Assembly: GCF_900456975.1 (NCBI RefSeq)
Contig: NZ_UGYM01000002.1
Location: 5,022,001-5,086,000 of the forward strand
Origin: Shewanella baltica
Lineage (GTDB): Bacteria > Pseudomonadota > Gammaproteobacteria > Enterobacterales > Shewanellaceae
DNA: 64,000 bases
Direction: 5' to 3'
Under the pieces are notes generated by a model that saw nothing but the letters and a program-made list of their open reading frames with translations, had not been told where the DNA came from and searched no databases. Shown piece by piece: positions 27,498 to 37,300 of this stretch. Numbering within the stretch: the first letter of the stretch is position 1; the number at the start of each line of letters is the position of its first letter. The position numbers and the translations under genes were made by a program.

Positions 27498-28259
27498 GTG
27501 AGTTTGATAAAAAAAGTCATCATAGGCGTACTGATTTATTTAGTATTTTTAGTCGTTCTATTTCCCGCTAAGATTGCGATAGCGTTAGCGCCATTACCTG
27601 CAAATATCAGTGTTTCGGGTGTGAGCGGCAGTATTTGGTCTGGCAGCATAGAAACCTTAAGTATGCCGCAACGCCAGTTAGAACAAGTGCGTTGGGATCT
27701 CAGCCCTTGGGCCTTGTGGTTAGGTAAAGTGAAAGTTGATTTTCAAGTGGGCAGCCGCGCAACGCCGGTTAGCGCTAAGGGATTAGTCTCTTGGTCCATG
27801 GGCGGCTTAAGTGCGCAGGGTTTACGTTTCGAAGCGCCAGATAGCTTTTTACTCGGCAATGCAAAACTGCCCTTTAAAACCGAAATATCCGGTGAAGTTA
27901 GCCTATTAGTCGAGACGTTAGAGCAAGGTAAACCTTGGTGCGAGCAGTTATCTGGTAAGCTGTTTTTGAATCAAACCAATGTTAAAAACCAGTTTGGCAA
28001 CTATCCACTAGGCAATATCGAACTCGGCCTGAGTTGCGTAGACGGCAAAGCGCAATTAGCCACAGATGAAGCCAAAAACCAGCTCGGCATCGTCGGCACC
28101 TTGCAGTTAGATGAAGGCAATATGGTCAAAGTAGCAGCTAAGATTAAAGAAACGGCTGAGCAACCAGAAGATATGCGTAAGTCACTGGGTATGCTAGGTA
28201 AACGCGGCAGCGACGGTTATTTCCCTGTGGTATATCAGGGTCGTATTCCTGGGTTATAG
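27498..28259 (+). CDS. gspN: type II secretion protein GspN
   Basis: GspN is an accessory inner-membrane component present in only some T2SS operons. The 253-residue protein has an N-terminal membrane segment (IGVLIYLVFLVVLFPAKIA) and a periplasmic beta-rich region including VSGVSGSIWSGS and LSPWALWLGKV. It starts at GTG after AAGGTG and is the last gene of the operon. Confidence 0.93.
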   Translation: MSLIKKVIIGVLIYLVFLVVLFPAKIAIALAPLPANISVSGVSGSIWSGSIETLSMPQRQLEQVRWDLSPWALWLGKVKVDFQVGSRATPVSAKGLVSWSMGGLSAQGLRFEAPDSFLLGNAKLPFKTEISGEVSLLVETLEQGKPWCEQLSGKLFLNQTNVKNQFGNYPLGNIELGLSCVDGKAQLATDEAKNQLGIVGTLQLDEGNMVKVAAKIKETAEQPEDMRKSLGMLGKRGSDGYFPVVYQGRIPGL

Positions 28260-28304
28260 TGCTGTTTCAGCGCGCGATGATAGATCTGCATTATGATGAA
28301 AACG

Positions 28305-28328
28305 AAGGCACCTTAGGTGCCTTTTTTA
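28305..28328. terminator. terminator shared by gspN and yrfG
   Basis: AAGGCACC pairs with GGTGCCTT across a 3-base loop, followed by a run of T on the plus strand. It lies between the convergent gspN and yrfG stops. The plus-strand direction is clearly stronger. Confidence 0.88.
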
Positions 28329-28336
28329 TTGTCTTT

Positions 28337-28999
28337 TTATCGTGTTAGATCATTGAGTAGCGAGTGATAGTCGGTAATCGCGGGGAAATCTTGAAAGACT
28401 TTGACTGGCTTTTTACTGTCTGGGTTAGCAATCCCCAATTGATGGCCTACGCCGGCAAGTTTAGCGGCCTTGAGTATGGGTTCGCTATCATCGATAAAGA
28501 GACAGCGACTTGGCTCAAGTTGAAACTTTTCAAATAAGGTGAGCCAAAATTGCGGATGCTCCTTGGGGTAACCTGTTTCGTGGCTGGAGATCATGGCATC
28601 GAGCCCTGTTGCTAGTTCGGTATGTTCAAGCTTTAGGGCGAGACTCTTAGGGTGGGCATTGGTCACCAGAATGCGCTGTTTACCCGCAGCGGCTAAGGCC
28701 GCTAAAAACGGCATACTGTCTTGGCGCAGCTGAATGCGATCGACCAAAGTGCGATGTAAACCCATAATGTCGAGTTGTAGCTGCTCCTGCCAATAATCGA
28801 GGCAGTACCAATCGAGTGTGCCGACGACTTTCTCATAGGCATTTACGACTAACTGCTGCGCTTCGTCGCTGCTCAGCCCCCGTCGTTTGCTTAATTCCAG
28901 TGGCACTAAACTCAGCCAAAAATGATTATCGAAGTGCAAATCCAATAGCGTGCCGTCCATGTCGAGCAGAACCGTATCGATAGTCTTCCAGTTAAACAT
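28337..28999 (-). CDS. yrfG: HAD-family GMP/IMP nucleotidase
   Basis: YrfG is a haloacid-dehalogenase-type phosphatase that in E. coli acts on GMP and IMP. The motifs are DMDGTLLDL (motif I, nucleophile Asp), VTNAHPKSL (motif II), the Lys in GYPKEHPQFW (motif III) and FIDDSEPIL (motif IV). An upstream frame extends 26 more codons, but ATG 28999 is preceded by AGGAAA and gives the family-like start MFNWKTIDTVLLDMDG and a 220-residue length. Confidence 0.9.
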   Translation of the reverse strand: MFNWKTIDTVLLDMDGTLLDLHFDNHFWLSLVPLELSKRRGLSSDEAQQLVVNAYEKVVGTLDWYCLDYWQEQLQLDIMGLHRTLVDRIQLRQDSMPFLAALAAAGKQRILVTNAHPKSLALKLEHTELATGLDAMISSHETGYPKEHPQFWLTLFEKFQLEPSRCLFIDDSEPILKAAKLAGVGHQLGIANPDSKKPVKVFQDFPAITDYHSLLNDLTR

Positions 29000-29166
29000 T
29001 GGGTATTTCCTATTCTTTGCATGATGAACAACGCCTGCGATTGACGCGTGAGCAGGGTGATTTTCAAAGGCTGTCATTATGATTATTCACGCAACTTGTA
29101 TGCTCATATCTTTGTGCTAGTCTTGGATGACTAATTATTTTTAGTCTGAAAATTAAGCGGTTGGAT

Positions 29167-29766
29167 ATGGATATCTGTTCTTTTGCCCTATTAGCTCAAG
29201 TTCCAAACTCCCTTAGTTTACAGCAAGAGCTGAATGCTTTGCTGCTGCAAGACTGGCTACCCCACGTAAATCAGCGTGATTATCGTCAAGGGGATCAGGG
29301 CGGTTGGGATGTGTTGCCTTTGCGCTGCGCCGCCGAGTATCAAACAGCACATCCTATCTTGCAAGCCTTCTCAATCTCTACACAGGCTCACTGGAATGAT
29401 CTGCCTCGTCTCGAATCGAGCCCTACATTATGCCGTTTTCTGCAATCCCTAACCTGCCCAGTGAAATCTGTGCGTTTGATGCGCTTACATGCGGGGGCTG
29501 AAATCAAACCACATAGAGATCAAGGGCTCTGCCTAGAGCAAGGTGAGGCAAGACTGCATTTACCACTGCAAACGAATGATGCGTTAAATTTTTATGTGGA
29601 TGAGAAACGTGTACCCATGCAGGCTGGGGAGCTTTGGTATATCAATGCCGATCAAGTCCATTGGGTCGAGAATAAAGGACAGGATGCACGCATCAACCTA
29701 GTGATTGATTGTGAAGTGAATACTTGGCTAAGGGAGTTGGTCTATGCCGCAAAGTTCAGGGGTTGA
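29167..29766 (+). CDS. aspartyl/asparaginyl beta-hydroxylase-like dioxygenase
   Basis: The 199-residue protein looks like an Asp/Asn beta-hydroxylase-fold Fe(II)/2-oxoglutarate oxygenase. The metal triad can be read as His116 and Asp118 (IKPHRDQGL) plus His165 (DQVHWVENKG). Arg175 (ARINLVIDC) is the likely 2-oxoglutarate ligand. It has no signal peptide, so it acts in the cytoplasm. Such enzymes hydroxylate Asp, Asn or Pro side chains in proteins or peptides; the target is not identified. A TTG two codons earlier is an alternative start. Its last 23 bases overlap the next gene, placing it first in a four-gene coupled set. Confidence 0.82.
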   Translation: MDICSFALLAQVPNSLSLQQELNALLLQDWLPHVNQRDYRQGDQGGWDVLPLRCAAEYQTAHPILQAFSISTQAHWNDLPRLESSPTLCRFLQSLTCPVKSVRLMRLHAGAEIKPHRDQGLCLEQGEARLHLPLQTNDALNFYVDEKRVPMQAGELWYINADQVHWVENKGQDARINLVIDCEVNTWLRELVYAAKFRG

Positions 29767-31801
29767 ATCAGGACAAAGTGCAGATATTAAAGCGTTAATT
29801 CACTTCGCCAACGCGCTATTACAGGCCTCTTCGGCAGGGGAGGCTAAACGGCTTATCGATCCCATGCTGGCACAATTATGCGCTATGACGAAAATTGAGC
29901 TTCACCCCGAGTATTTTTTGGATACCGAGGCGAGTATGACACCTTTTGGTAAGGCTGTGTCGCTCACTACTGCGGCGCAGTGTGCTGAAGATCCTGAGCG
30001 TGGGCGAGTGTTTATTCAGAGCATTTATCAGGCTATACAGGATAAGTTGGCGCTAAATCCGCAACGGCCAATACAGATTTTGTATGCGGGTACAGGACCT
30101 TTTGCCTGGTTGTTATTACCTCTGCTGCCGCTGTTTTCTGCAAGTCAGATTCAAGTCTCCTTGCTCGACATTCACCCTGCCTCGTTAGATAAAGTCACCA
30201 AGCTTATTGAACACTTTGATTTAGCAGATCGTGTGGCAACGTATGTCTGCGCCGACGCCACAGTTTGGCAACCAGAAGCTGCAGTAAAGTTCGAAATGAT
30301 AGTCTCTGAAACCATGAAGCATCTGCTGCAACAGGAGCCTCAAGTCCAGATATTCAGCCACTTACAGGCGTATCTTGCAGATGATGGTGTGCTCATCCCG
30401 CAAAATATTGAGTTAGACGCTTGGCTTGAGTGTCGTACTGTGCAGGATTTTGTGGAGACGCATTATTTAGGACCTTTGTTTGCACTCAACCTGCAAACTG
30501 CGCGCTTACTTGCCAGTGGAGACCGTAGCTTCTTGGCTGGTACTTTACTGCTCCCCGATTTCAGCCCGAGTGCGGTAACGCTTAAGTTCACGACTTCCAT
30601 TCAAGTCTATGGTCATTCCAAGCTGAGCGCAAACCAATCTCAACTCACCTTACCTCGATATCGACGCGAGCATTGGCTTAAGCCTCTTTCAACTCTCAGT
30701 TTTCGGTATGAGCAAGGTACTCATCCCGATTTTGTGTTTGATGTCATAGAGCAAAAGCCTGTGCTGGTGTCGAGTGACGATCTGAGCTGCTTAGGCATTT
30801 ACCATTTGCAGCGGCTTTGGCAAAAGATACAGCTACGCAAACGGGGAGAGTCATTCACTGAACTGGCAAATGAATGGCACTTAGATAAAACCTTGCTGGA
30901 TCTTTGTGGAATAGGGCTAGAGCCGGGTCTGAGGGCTTTATATCAAAACGTTCATCAGTCAGCTTTTGTCGCTTTTATTCAGCAAACAGCCAAGCTGACT
31001 ACCGCGGATATTGCCAATATAAATCAGCAATTGCGCTCTATCTTTAATGGATTAACGCTATCGCTCACAATGCCAGAAGTCGAAGATTTAAATTCAATAG
31101 AGGTTGAAGTCTCAAATCCGGCGGTAGTACTCAGCGAGTCACAACTCAATTTTTGGCGTAGTGAAGGTTACCTAGTGATTCCGCAAGTACTCACGGCGGA
31201 GCAATGCGCCGCAACTCGAGATTTTATTTGGCAGCAGTTAGGGGCAAATGAACAAGATCCCGCCACTTGGTATCAAGCTCATGCGTTTATGCAGAAAATA
31301 ATGCTGCAACTGTTTCGCCATCCGCAACTGGACGCGAATCGACAAGTCCCCAAAATCCGTCAAGTGTTTGAACAGCTATGGCAGCGAACCGATTTAGTCA
31401 TGACAACCGACAGAGTCAGCTTTAATCCACCTGAAACACCCACTTGGCGTTTTCCCGGGCCAGATATGCACTGGGATATGCCACTGCAGCTACCCGTTGA
31501 CTTTGGCACTCAAGGGTTAATTTATTTAACCGATACCAGTGTTGACCAAGGCGCATTTTGTTGTGTTCCCGGATTTCATCTCAAGATAGAAGAATGGCTT
31601 CTCGAACAAAACAAAAAGCAAAACAAGACGGATATCGAGCTTCAGCAACAGGATTGGAGCAAGTGGCCTATTAAACCCATAGCCGCAAATGCAGGTGATT
31701 TAATCATTTGGCACCATGCCTTGCCCCACGGCGCCAGTCCTAATCGTGGGACGTTACCGCGAATGGTGCAATACATTAACTTTTATCCTATGGCTTGCTA
31801 A
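29744..31801 (+). CDS. SAM methyltransferase fused to PhyH-type dioxygenase
   Basis: The 685-residue protein has two enzymatic parts. Residues about 30-330 form a class I methyltransferase with motif I QILYAGTGPFAW, the acidic strand SLLDIHP and MIVSETMKHLLQQE, resembling the double-E substrate loop of PRMT-type enzymes. Residues about 460-685 form a phytanoyl-CoA dioxygenase-like domain starting FWRSEGYLVIP. Its Fe ligands are His576, Asp578 (MHWDMP) and His662 (LPHGASPNRG), with Arg668 as likely 2-oxoglutarate ligand. The fusion suggests two modifications on the same substrate. It overlaps the hydroxylase gene upstream and meets the sulfotransferase gene at TAATG. Confidence 0.82.
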   Translation: MPQSSGVESGQSADIKALIHFANALLQASSAGEAKRLIDPMLAQLCAMTKIELHPEYFLDTEASMTPFGKAVSLTTAAQCAEDPERGRVFIQSIYQAIQDKLALNPQRPIQILYAGTGPFAWLLLPLLPLFSASQIQVSLLDIHPASLDKVTKLIEHFDLADRVATYVCADATVWQPEAAVKFEMIVSETMKHLLQQEPQVQIFSHLQAYLADDGVLIPQNIELDAWLECRTVQDFVETHYLGPLFALNLQTARLLASGDRSFLAGTLLLPDFSPSAVTLKFTTSIQVYGHSKLSANQSQLTLPRYRREHWLKPLSTLSFRYEQGTHPDFVFDVIEQKPVLVSSDDLSCLGIYHLQRLWQKIQLRKRGESFTELANEWHLDKTLLDLCGIGLEPGLRALYQNVHQSAFVAFIQQTAKLTTADIANINQQLRSIFNGLTLSLTMPEVEDLNSIEVEVSNPAVVLSESQLNFWRSEGYLVIPQVLTAEQCAATRDFIWQQLGANEQDPATWYQAHAFMQKIMLQLFRHPQLDANRQVPKIRQVFEQLWQRTDLVMTTDRVSFNPPETPTWRFPGPDMHWDMPLQLPVDFGTQGLIYLTDTSVDQGAFCCVPGFHLKIEEWLLEQNKKQNKTDIELQQQDWSKWPIKPIAANAGDLIIWHHALPHGASPNRGTLPRMVQYINFYPMAC

Positions 31802-32961
31802 TGGTTGATTTTAAAGAACAGGAGCAACGCTATTGGCAATTGTTACATCAACCAGAGTCATTGTTTTTACTGCATCGAGCGAATGATGTGGAGCATTTTA
31901 TCGTGCTGATGGCTGATTTTCTTGCTTGGCCTGAGCTTAGTTTGGAACACATGCTCGCATTCATTGCTTTGCAGCAAGAAACCTTTATTCCAGATTTAGA
32001 TCGCTTCAGCCAAGCCTGGTTCCCTTGTCGTTATCACTCACAACATAAAACGGTCAGTTGGGTTCCCGCACTTCATAAGTTATCCAAGCCTTTCCTAGAG
32101 GACGATATCAGTGATGCTCGTCGTTGTTTACTCGCCAGTTTTATCCAACCTAAAACCTTGCTCGAACCCCTATTATCCCAACGGGAAAGTTTGCCTATCG
32201 TAAATCCAAGTTTGATGATTTTTCACTGGTCCCGTTGTGGTTCGACGCTAGTTTCGAGTAGCTTTGCCCTGCTCGAAACTTGCCGAGTGCTCTCTGAATC
32301 AATGCTCTGCAGCGATGTTATGCATGATGACCATTGGCCTTTGGCACTAAAGCCTCAGCTCGTCGATTTATGCTTGCGGCTACAGGGGCGATTGAGATTA
32401 GGCGAGCGTGAGTTAGTGATCAAGTGGAATGCATGGGATCTGGCTTGCTGGTCGATGTTGCTCGAACTTTACCCTAAGAGCCGAGTGTTATGCTTGATAC
32501 GCAATCCTAAGGATATTATTGATTCTCATCAAAGAGTTGCTGGGAGACATATGGCTGGAGGGCAAAGTTTACTTCCAACTGAACTGCAAACTCAACAGAT
32601 GGAAAATACGGATACTGAGCCTAGTTTAGATGAATTTCGCACCACCGTTTTACAGTATTTAGCGCAATTATCTGTCGCTTTACATCAATTTTCTCGAGTT
32701 ATTCTACTGGATTATCATCAATTAAAAGATTTTAAACCCACAACATTCTCTACCATCTTAGGATGGCCACTATCTGAAGGTGAGATTGAGCGCTGGCAAC
32801 ACCATTGGCGTTTTGATGCGAAGCAGCAAGGGCAACTATTTACACCTGTTGTGCCAAATGAGCCCGTCCCAATCCGTGAATGTCAAAACCCATCGTGGCA
32901 GCAATTATTAATCACCTATAACCAACTTTTGCAGCGTTTATATTGGGATAAAAAGGCATGA
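31801..32961 (+). CDS. sulfotransferase-family protein
   Basis: The 386-residue protein carries the two PAPS-binding signatures of sulfotransferases. These are a 5'-phosphosulfate loop, FHWSRCGSTLVSS (near residue 142), and a 3'-phosphate motif, RVLCLIRNPKDIIDSH (near 228-243). It should move sulfate from PAPS to a hydroxyl or amine, though the acceptor is unknown. A TTG start two codons earlier is possible, but the ATG in TAATG, overlapping the previous stop, is the natural coupled start. A hydroxyl made by the neighbouring dioxygenases would be a plausible acceptor. Confidence 0.8.
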   Translation: MVDFKEQEQRYWQLLHQPESLFLLHRANDVEHFIVLMADFLAWPELSLEHMLAFIALQQETFIPDLDRFSQAWFPCRYHSQHKTVSWVPALHKLSKPFLEDDISDARRCLLASFIQPKTLLEPLLSQRESLPIVNPSLMIFHWSRCGSTLVSSSFALLETCRVLSESMLCSDVMHDDHWPLALKPQLVDLCLRLQGRLRLGERELVIKWNAWDLACWSMLLELYPKSRVLCLIRNPKDIIDSHQRVAGRHMAGGQSLLPTELQTQQMENTDTEPSLDEFRTTVLQYLAQLSVALHQFSRVILLDYHQLKDFKPTTFSTILGWPLSEGEIERWQHHWRFDAKQQGQLFTPVVPNEPVPIRECQNPSWQQLLITYNQLLQRLYWDKKA

Positions 32962-33446
32962 TGCGAGGTGAGTTAAATCTACCAATAGGCTTGAGTGTTA
33001 AAGCTGCTAATACAAATGACGACCCATTTATGGCACAGCTTTTTTATTCTACAAAAACGCTTTTTTATGAACTTGGTTTACCTAGTGAAGTCGTTGAAAT
33101 CATGCTGGAGCAACAATACCGACTACAGCAAGCCTCTTATCGGGAACAATATCCAAATGCCAACACTTATATCTTGTTTTATCACCAGCAAGCCGTAGGA
33201 AAAGTGATGCTCGATATCAGTGAGTATAGGATTCATCTTGTTGATTTTATTATCATACCAAGTATGCGGGGACGCGGTTTTGGTTCGGCCATTTTAGCGG
33301 CCATTAAGCAAGAAGCGATGAAACGCCATTTACCTGTCGGTTTATCTGTGGAGAGTGAAAATACTCAAGCTAAAAAGCTTTATCTAAAGCATGGGTTTAA
33401 GCCCGAAAGTTACTCTGGCGCCTATGAATCTATGCTATGGCGTTAA
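32958..33446 (+). CDS. GNAT-family N-acetyltransferase
   Basis: The 162-residue protein has the GNAT acetyl-CoA-binding motif A (VDFIIIPSMRGRGFGSAIL, with R-G-x-G-F-G) and the motif B end LSVESENTQAKKLYLKHGF. The substrate is unknown. The start overlaps the sulfotransferase stop (ATGA), making it the fourth translationally coupled gene of the set. No terminator is seen after it, and a 243-base AT-rich gap follows. Confidence 0.85.
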   Translation: MMRGELNLPIGLSVKAANTNDDPFMAQLFYSTKTLFYELGLPSEVVEIMLEQQYRLQQASYREQYPNANTYILFYHQQAVGKVMLDISEYRIHLVDFIIIPSMRGRGFGSAILAAIKQEAMKRHLPVGLSVESENTQAKKLYLKHGFKPESYSGAYESMLWR

Positions 33447-33689
33447 GTGGAGAGTGATAATTTACACTGATTTATTTTTGTACAATTGTGTTTATTGATT
33501 TTTAATGTATGTTTAATTGTAATCAATTTGTTTTGTTTTTGATTTAAGTTATCTAGATAGTCCTCTCATCGTGTGATGTGGATGATGTTGTAATCAGCAA
33601 AAGGAACTCGCTGTCGATTAAATGTCGTGAGTAATCATTTCGTTGAAAAACGTTAAATAGACAAAATCGTGATTTTAAGGAGAAAAACA
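33447..33689 (+). promoter_or_regulatory. AT-rich leader upstream of the collar gene
   Basis: This gap is much richer in A and T than its neighbours, with runs of T and an inverted pair ATTGATT (33494-33500) / AATCAAT (33521-33527). It probably holds the promoter of the collar-giant-protein pair and would be a natural H-NS target. I cannot fix a single -10/-35 pair. Confidence 0.35.
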
Positions 33690-34289
33690 ATGTCTGATCC
33701 ATTTATCGGTCAAATTTCCATGTTCGCTGGTAATTTCGCTCCCCGTGGTTGGGCCTTTTGTAATGGGCAATTATTGTCCGTCTCGCAAAACTCTGCGCTT
33801 TTTGCAATTCTAGGCACCACATATGGTGGCAATGGCCAAACGACTTTTGCACTGCCTAACCTGCAAGGGCGTGTGCCTGTGCATCAAGGCCAAAGCCCTG
33901 GCATGAGTCAATATAACCTGGGACAAACGGGTGGGACTGAAAATGTGACATTGACTGCCAATGAATTACCCGCGCATGTTCATTCCGTGGCACTAAATGG
34001 AACCGGAAATACGAGCGTTGCATTGGGAGCTTCCTCCGCTAACGGTAATACCGCTATTCCAGGGCCAGCCACGGTACCCGCCAAAGTGGTTAGTGGGCTA
34101 ACTGCTCTTAATGCTTTTAGCACTACTGCACCAGACACCACACTGTCGCCTGCGACTGCCACCACAACGGTTAACGTAAATGGAAATACTGGTATTGCCG
34201 GTAATAATATGCCAGTGCATATCGTACAACCTTACCAAGTTGTGAATTTCATTATTGCTCTTGAGGGCCTTTTCCCTTCTCGTAATTAA
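33690..34289 (+). CDS. phage-tail-collar (Mdp-type) protein
   Basis: The 199-residue protein begins with a tail-collar domain: DPFIGQISMFAGNFAPRGWA, then FCNGQLLSVSQNSALFAILG, TTYGGNGQTTFALPNLQGRV. A Ser/Thr/Ala/Asn-rich stretch follows, then a conserved end (MPVHIVQPYQVVNFIIALEG). Many non-phage bacterial genomes carry such microcystin-dependent-protein-like collars. No other phage gene is present here. It lacks a signal peptide. AAGGAG lies 8 bases before the chosen ATG; the frame extends 7 codons upstream. The giant protein gene starts 94 bases downstream. Confidence 0.87.
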   Translation: MSDPFIGQISMFAGNFAPRGWAFCNGQLLSVSQNSALFAILGTTYGGNGQTTFALPNLQGRVPVHQGQSPGMSQYNLGQTGGTENVTLTANELPAHVHSVALNGTGNTSVALGASSANGNTAIPGPATVPAKVVSGLTALNAFSTTAPDTTLSPATATTTVNVNGNTGIAGNNMPVHIVQPYQVVNFIIALEGLFPSRN

Positions 34290-34383
34290 ATCTGAAACAA
34301 TATGGTTTAAATCTGTAAGTGCAAATGCGCGCAAGGATTGTGCGCTACTTGTATTTAAAACAAGCTAATTTAGGGGATGTGTC

Positions 34384-37300
34384 ATGCTGCAACATGCTTA
34401 CAAAATGATTCATGCTTTTAAGCATATTATGACTAGATTCTGTCATTCTTATTTGAAAATGTTCATTGTAGGCAGTTTTTTTGCGATGACCTCCCTCCAT
34501 GCTAGTGCACAAAACCGTTCTTTTGACTTTACAACTGGCGATACCGTAACGCTGACAAATGCGGGATCTGCACTATCTAATCGAACAACATTTACACTGG
34601 AGTTTTGGGCCAAATTTACTAACGTCAGTGGGACCATCAATTTAGTGGATTTCACTGGCGGTGCCGATGCCGGTGGCCTCATATTGAACTCAGGTATACT
34701 AACTGTCGATCTTGAGCAGGATTTTCATAACCTGACAGAAAGTAATGTGTTGTCGTTAAGCGCAGGAACCTGGTATCACATTGCAGTTGTATTTGATAAT
34801 GGAACTTGGGATTTTTATGTTGATGGCGTCGGACAGGGAATAAACGTTTTAGATCAAGGCGCCCGTAGTAGCGTTCCTAATTATACGGGATTTGGAGTGA
34901 CCAATCTTGTGTTTGGGTTGCAGAACCACGTAGCGGTAGATGATTTCGTCGGTAGTATCGATGATATACGTATGTGGAGTAGTGCGCGCACGCAAGTGCA
35001 GATTCAAAATAACCGTAGTATCGAGTTGGTAGGCAATGAATCCGGCCTGCTGGGTTATTGGAAGCTGAATGAAGCCAGCGGTACGACAGTCAACGATAGC
35101 CAGACTAATTCCTCCATGTTAACAGGTACTAGCAGCGGTATCGGGTATAACGCAACGGGTGCATTTGTTACCGATTCTGTTGCCCCTGCGGTAAGTTCTA
35201 TCAGCGCCAGCACCGCAAACGGTACTTACAAATTCGGTGATGTTATTAGTGTTGAGGTTAACTTTGATGAAGCAGTATTGGTTACTGGCACACCTCAACT
35301 CACACTTGAAACAGGCACCACTGATCGCACCATTAACTACGCCAGCGGTAGTAACTCCAGTACGTTAACATTCAATTACACCGTTCAGTCTGGCGATACT
35401 TCGGCCGATTTAGATTATGTTGCTACCAATTCATTGATGCTAAATAGTGGCACTATTCGCGACGCGGCAAGTAACAACGCCACCTTGACCTTGCCTTCTC
35501 CCGGTGCAGCAAACTCTTTGGGGGCGAATAGAAATATCGTCATCGATGGCGTGGCCCCGACGGTTTCATCTGTTAATGCCAGCACCGCGGACGGTACTTA
35601 CAAACTGGGCGATATCATTAGTATCCAAGTTAACTTTAGCGAAGTGGTGAGCGTCACTGGTACCCCGCAACTAACGCTGGATACGGGTACAACGGATAGA
35701 ACGATTGACTACGCAAGTGGTAGTGGTTCCAGTACGCTGACATTCAACTACACCATTCAGTCCGGCGATACGTCCAGTGACCTAGATTATGTCGCCACTA
35801 ACTCCTTGGCATTGAATAGCGGAACCATCCGCGATGCCGCTACTAACAATGCGACCCTCACATTGGCTTCGCCTGGCGCAGCTAATTCACTGGGCAATAA
35901 TAAAGCGCTGGTAGTGGACGGCGTTGTGCCCTCTGTGACGAACACCGCACCTTCGGGTGGTGCAGTATCAACAGATACCAGTGTTGATTTCACCGTTAAC
36001 TTCAACGAATCAGTCAACAATATTTCTATCGATGATTTTGCCTTGGGTACTACCGGTGGCGCGACTGCCACTATAGTCAGCGTCTCCGCGAGTTCAGGCT
36101 CCAGCGTGAATGTGACAGTGAGCGGTATTACGGGTATTGGCACTATCAAACTCAACCTGAATGCATCGACCAATATCAGCGATGCAGCGGGTAACGCTGG
36201 CCCTGCAGCCTATACCAGCGGCTCAACTCATACTGTGGCTATCCCGACAGCCCCAGATGCTCCTACTATTGGCGCTGCAACGGCAGGTATTGGGCAAGCC
36301 TCTGTGGCTTTTAGCGCACCTGCAAATAATGGCGGCGCTGCCATAACGGGTTATACAGTAACATCTACCCCTGATGGCATTAGTGCTGGTGGTAATGGAT
36401 TTACAACTTCTCCGATAACGGTAACTGGCCTAACAAATGGTACGGCTTACACCTTTACTGTGACGGCAACTAACACCATTGGAACAAGCTCTGCATCAGG
36501 TGCTTCAAATTCAGTAATACCCAAAGTTAACCAGACAATTACTTTTGCTAATCCGGGGGCGCAAAATTTCGGCACTAGTCCGACGTTAACTGCAACATCA
36601 GATTCATCGTTAATTGTCAGTTTCAGTTCATCGACACCAGCAGTTTGTACGATTACGAGTAGTGGAACCCTGACCTTTTTGTCAACGGGTTCCTGTACTA
36701 TCGATACAGATCAGAGTGGTAACGCGAGTACCAATGCTGCAAGCACTGTAAGTCAAACCTTTATGGTGAATGCCGTAGTGCCAAGTGCCCCTACGATTGG
36801 CACCGCAACGGCAGGGAATGCCCAGGCATCGGTTAGCTTTACTGCGTCCGCAAGTAATGGTGGTGCTGCGGTTACTAGCTATACAGTTACATCCAACCCC
36901 AGTGGTTTTACCGGTACGGGCGTGGGTTCACCCATTTCGGTGATAGGATTAACCAATGGAGTGGCTTATACCTTCACTGTTACCGCGACTAACTCGACGG
37001 GTACAGGTGCTGCATCAGCAGCATCTAATTCCGTCACACCGGCATCACCGCAGACAATTACCTTCGCCAATCCAGGGGCGCAGAATTTTGGTACCTCGCC
37101 AACCTTGACGGCGACATCAGACTCAGGATTAACCCCGACCTTTACTTCATCAACCACAGGAGTGTGTACTATTTCTTCTGGCGGGTTATTAAACTTCGTT
37201 TCCGTGGGTACTTGCACTATCAATGCCGATCAAGCGGGCGATAGCGGCTATTTGGCAGCGACGACTGTCAGCCGCTCATTTAGTATCAGTGCGGTTGTAC

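Noticed and set aside
33690..34289. A prophage, because of the tail-collar domain
   Set aside because: No other phage gene, integrase or attachment site is visible on either side.
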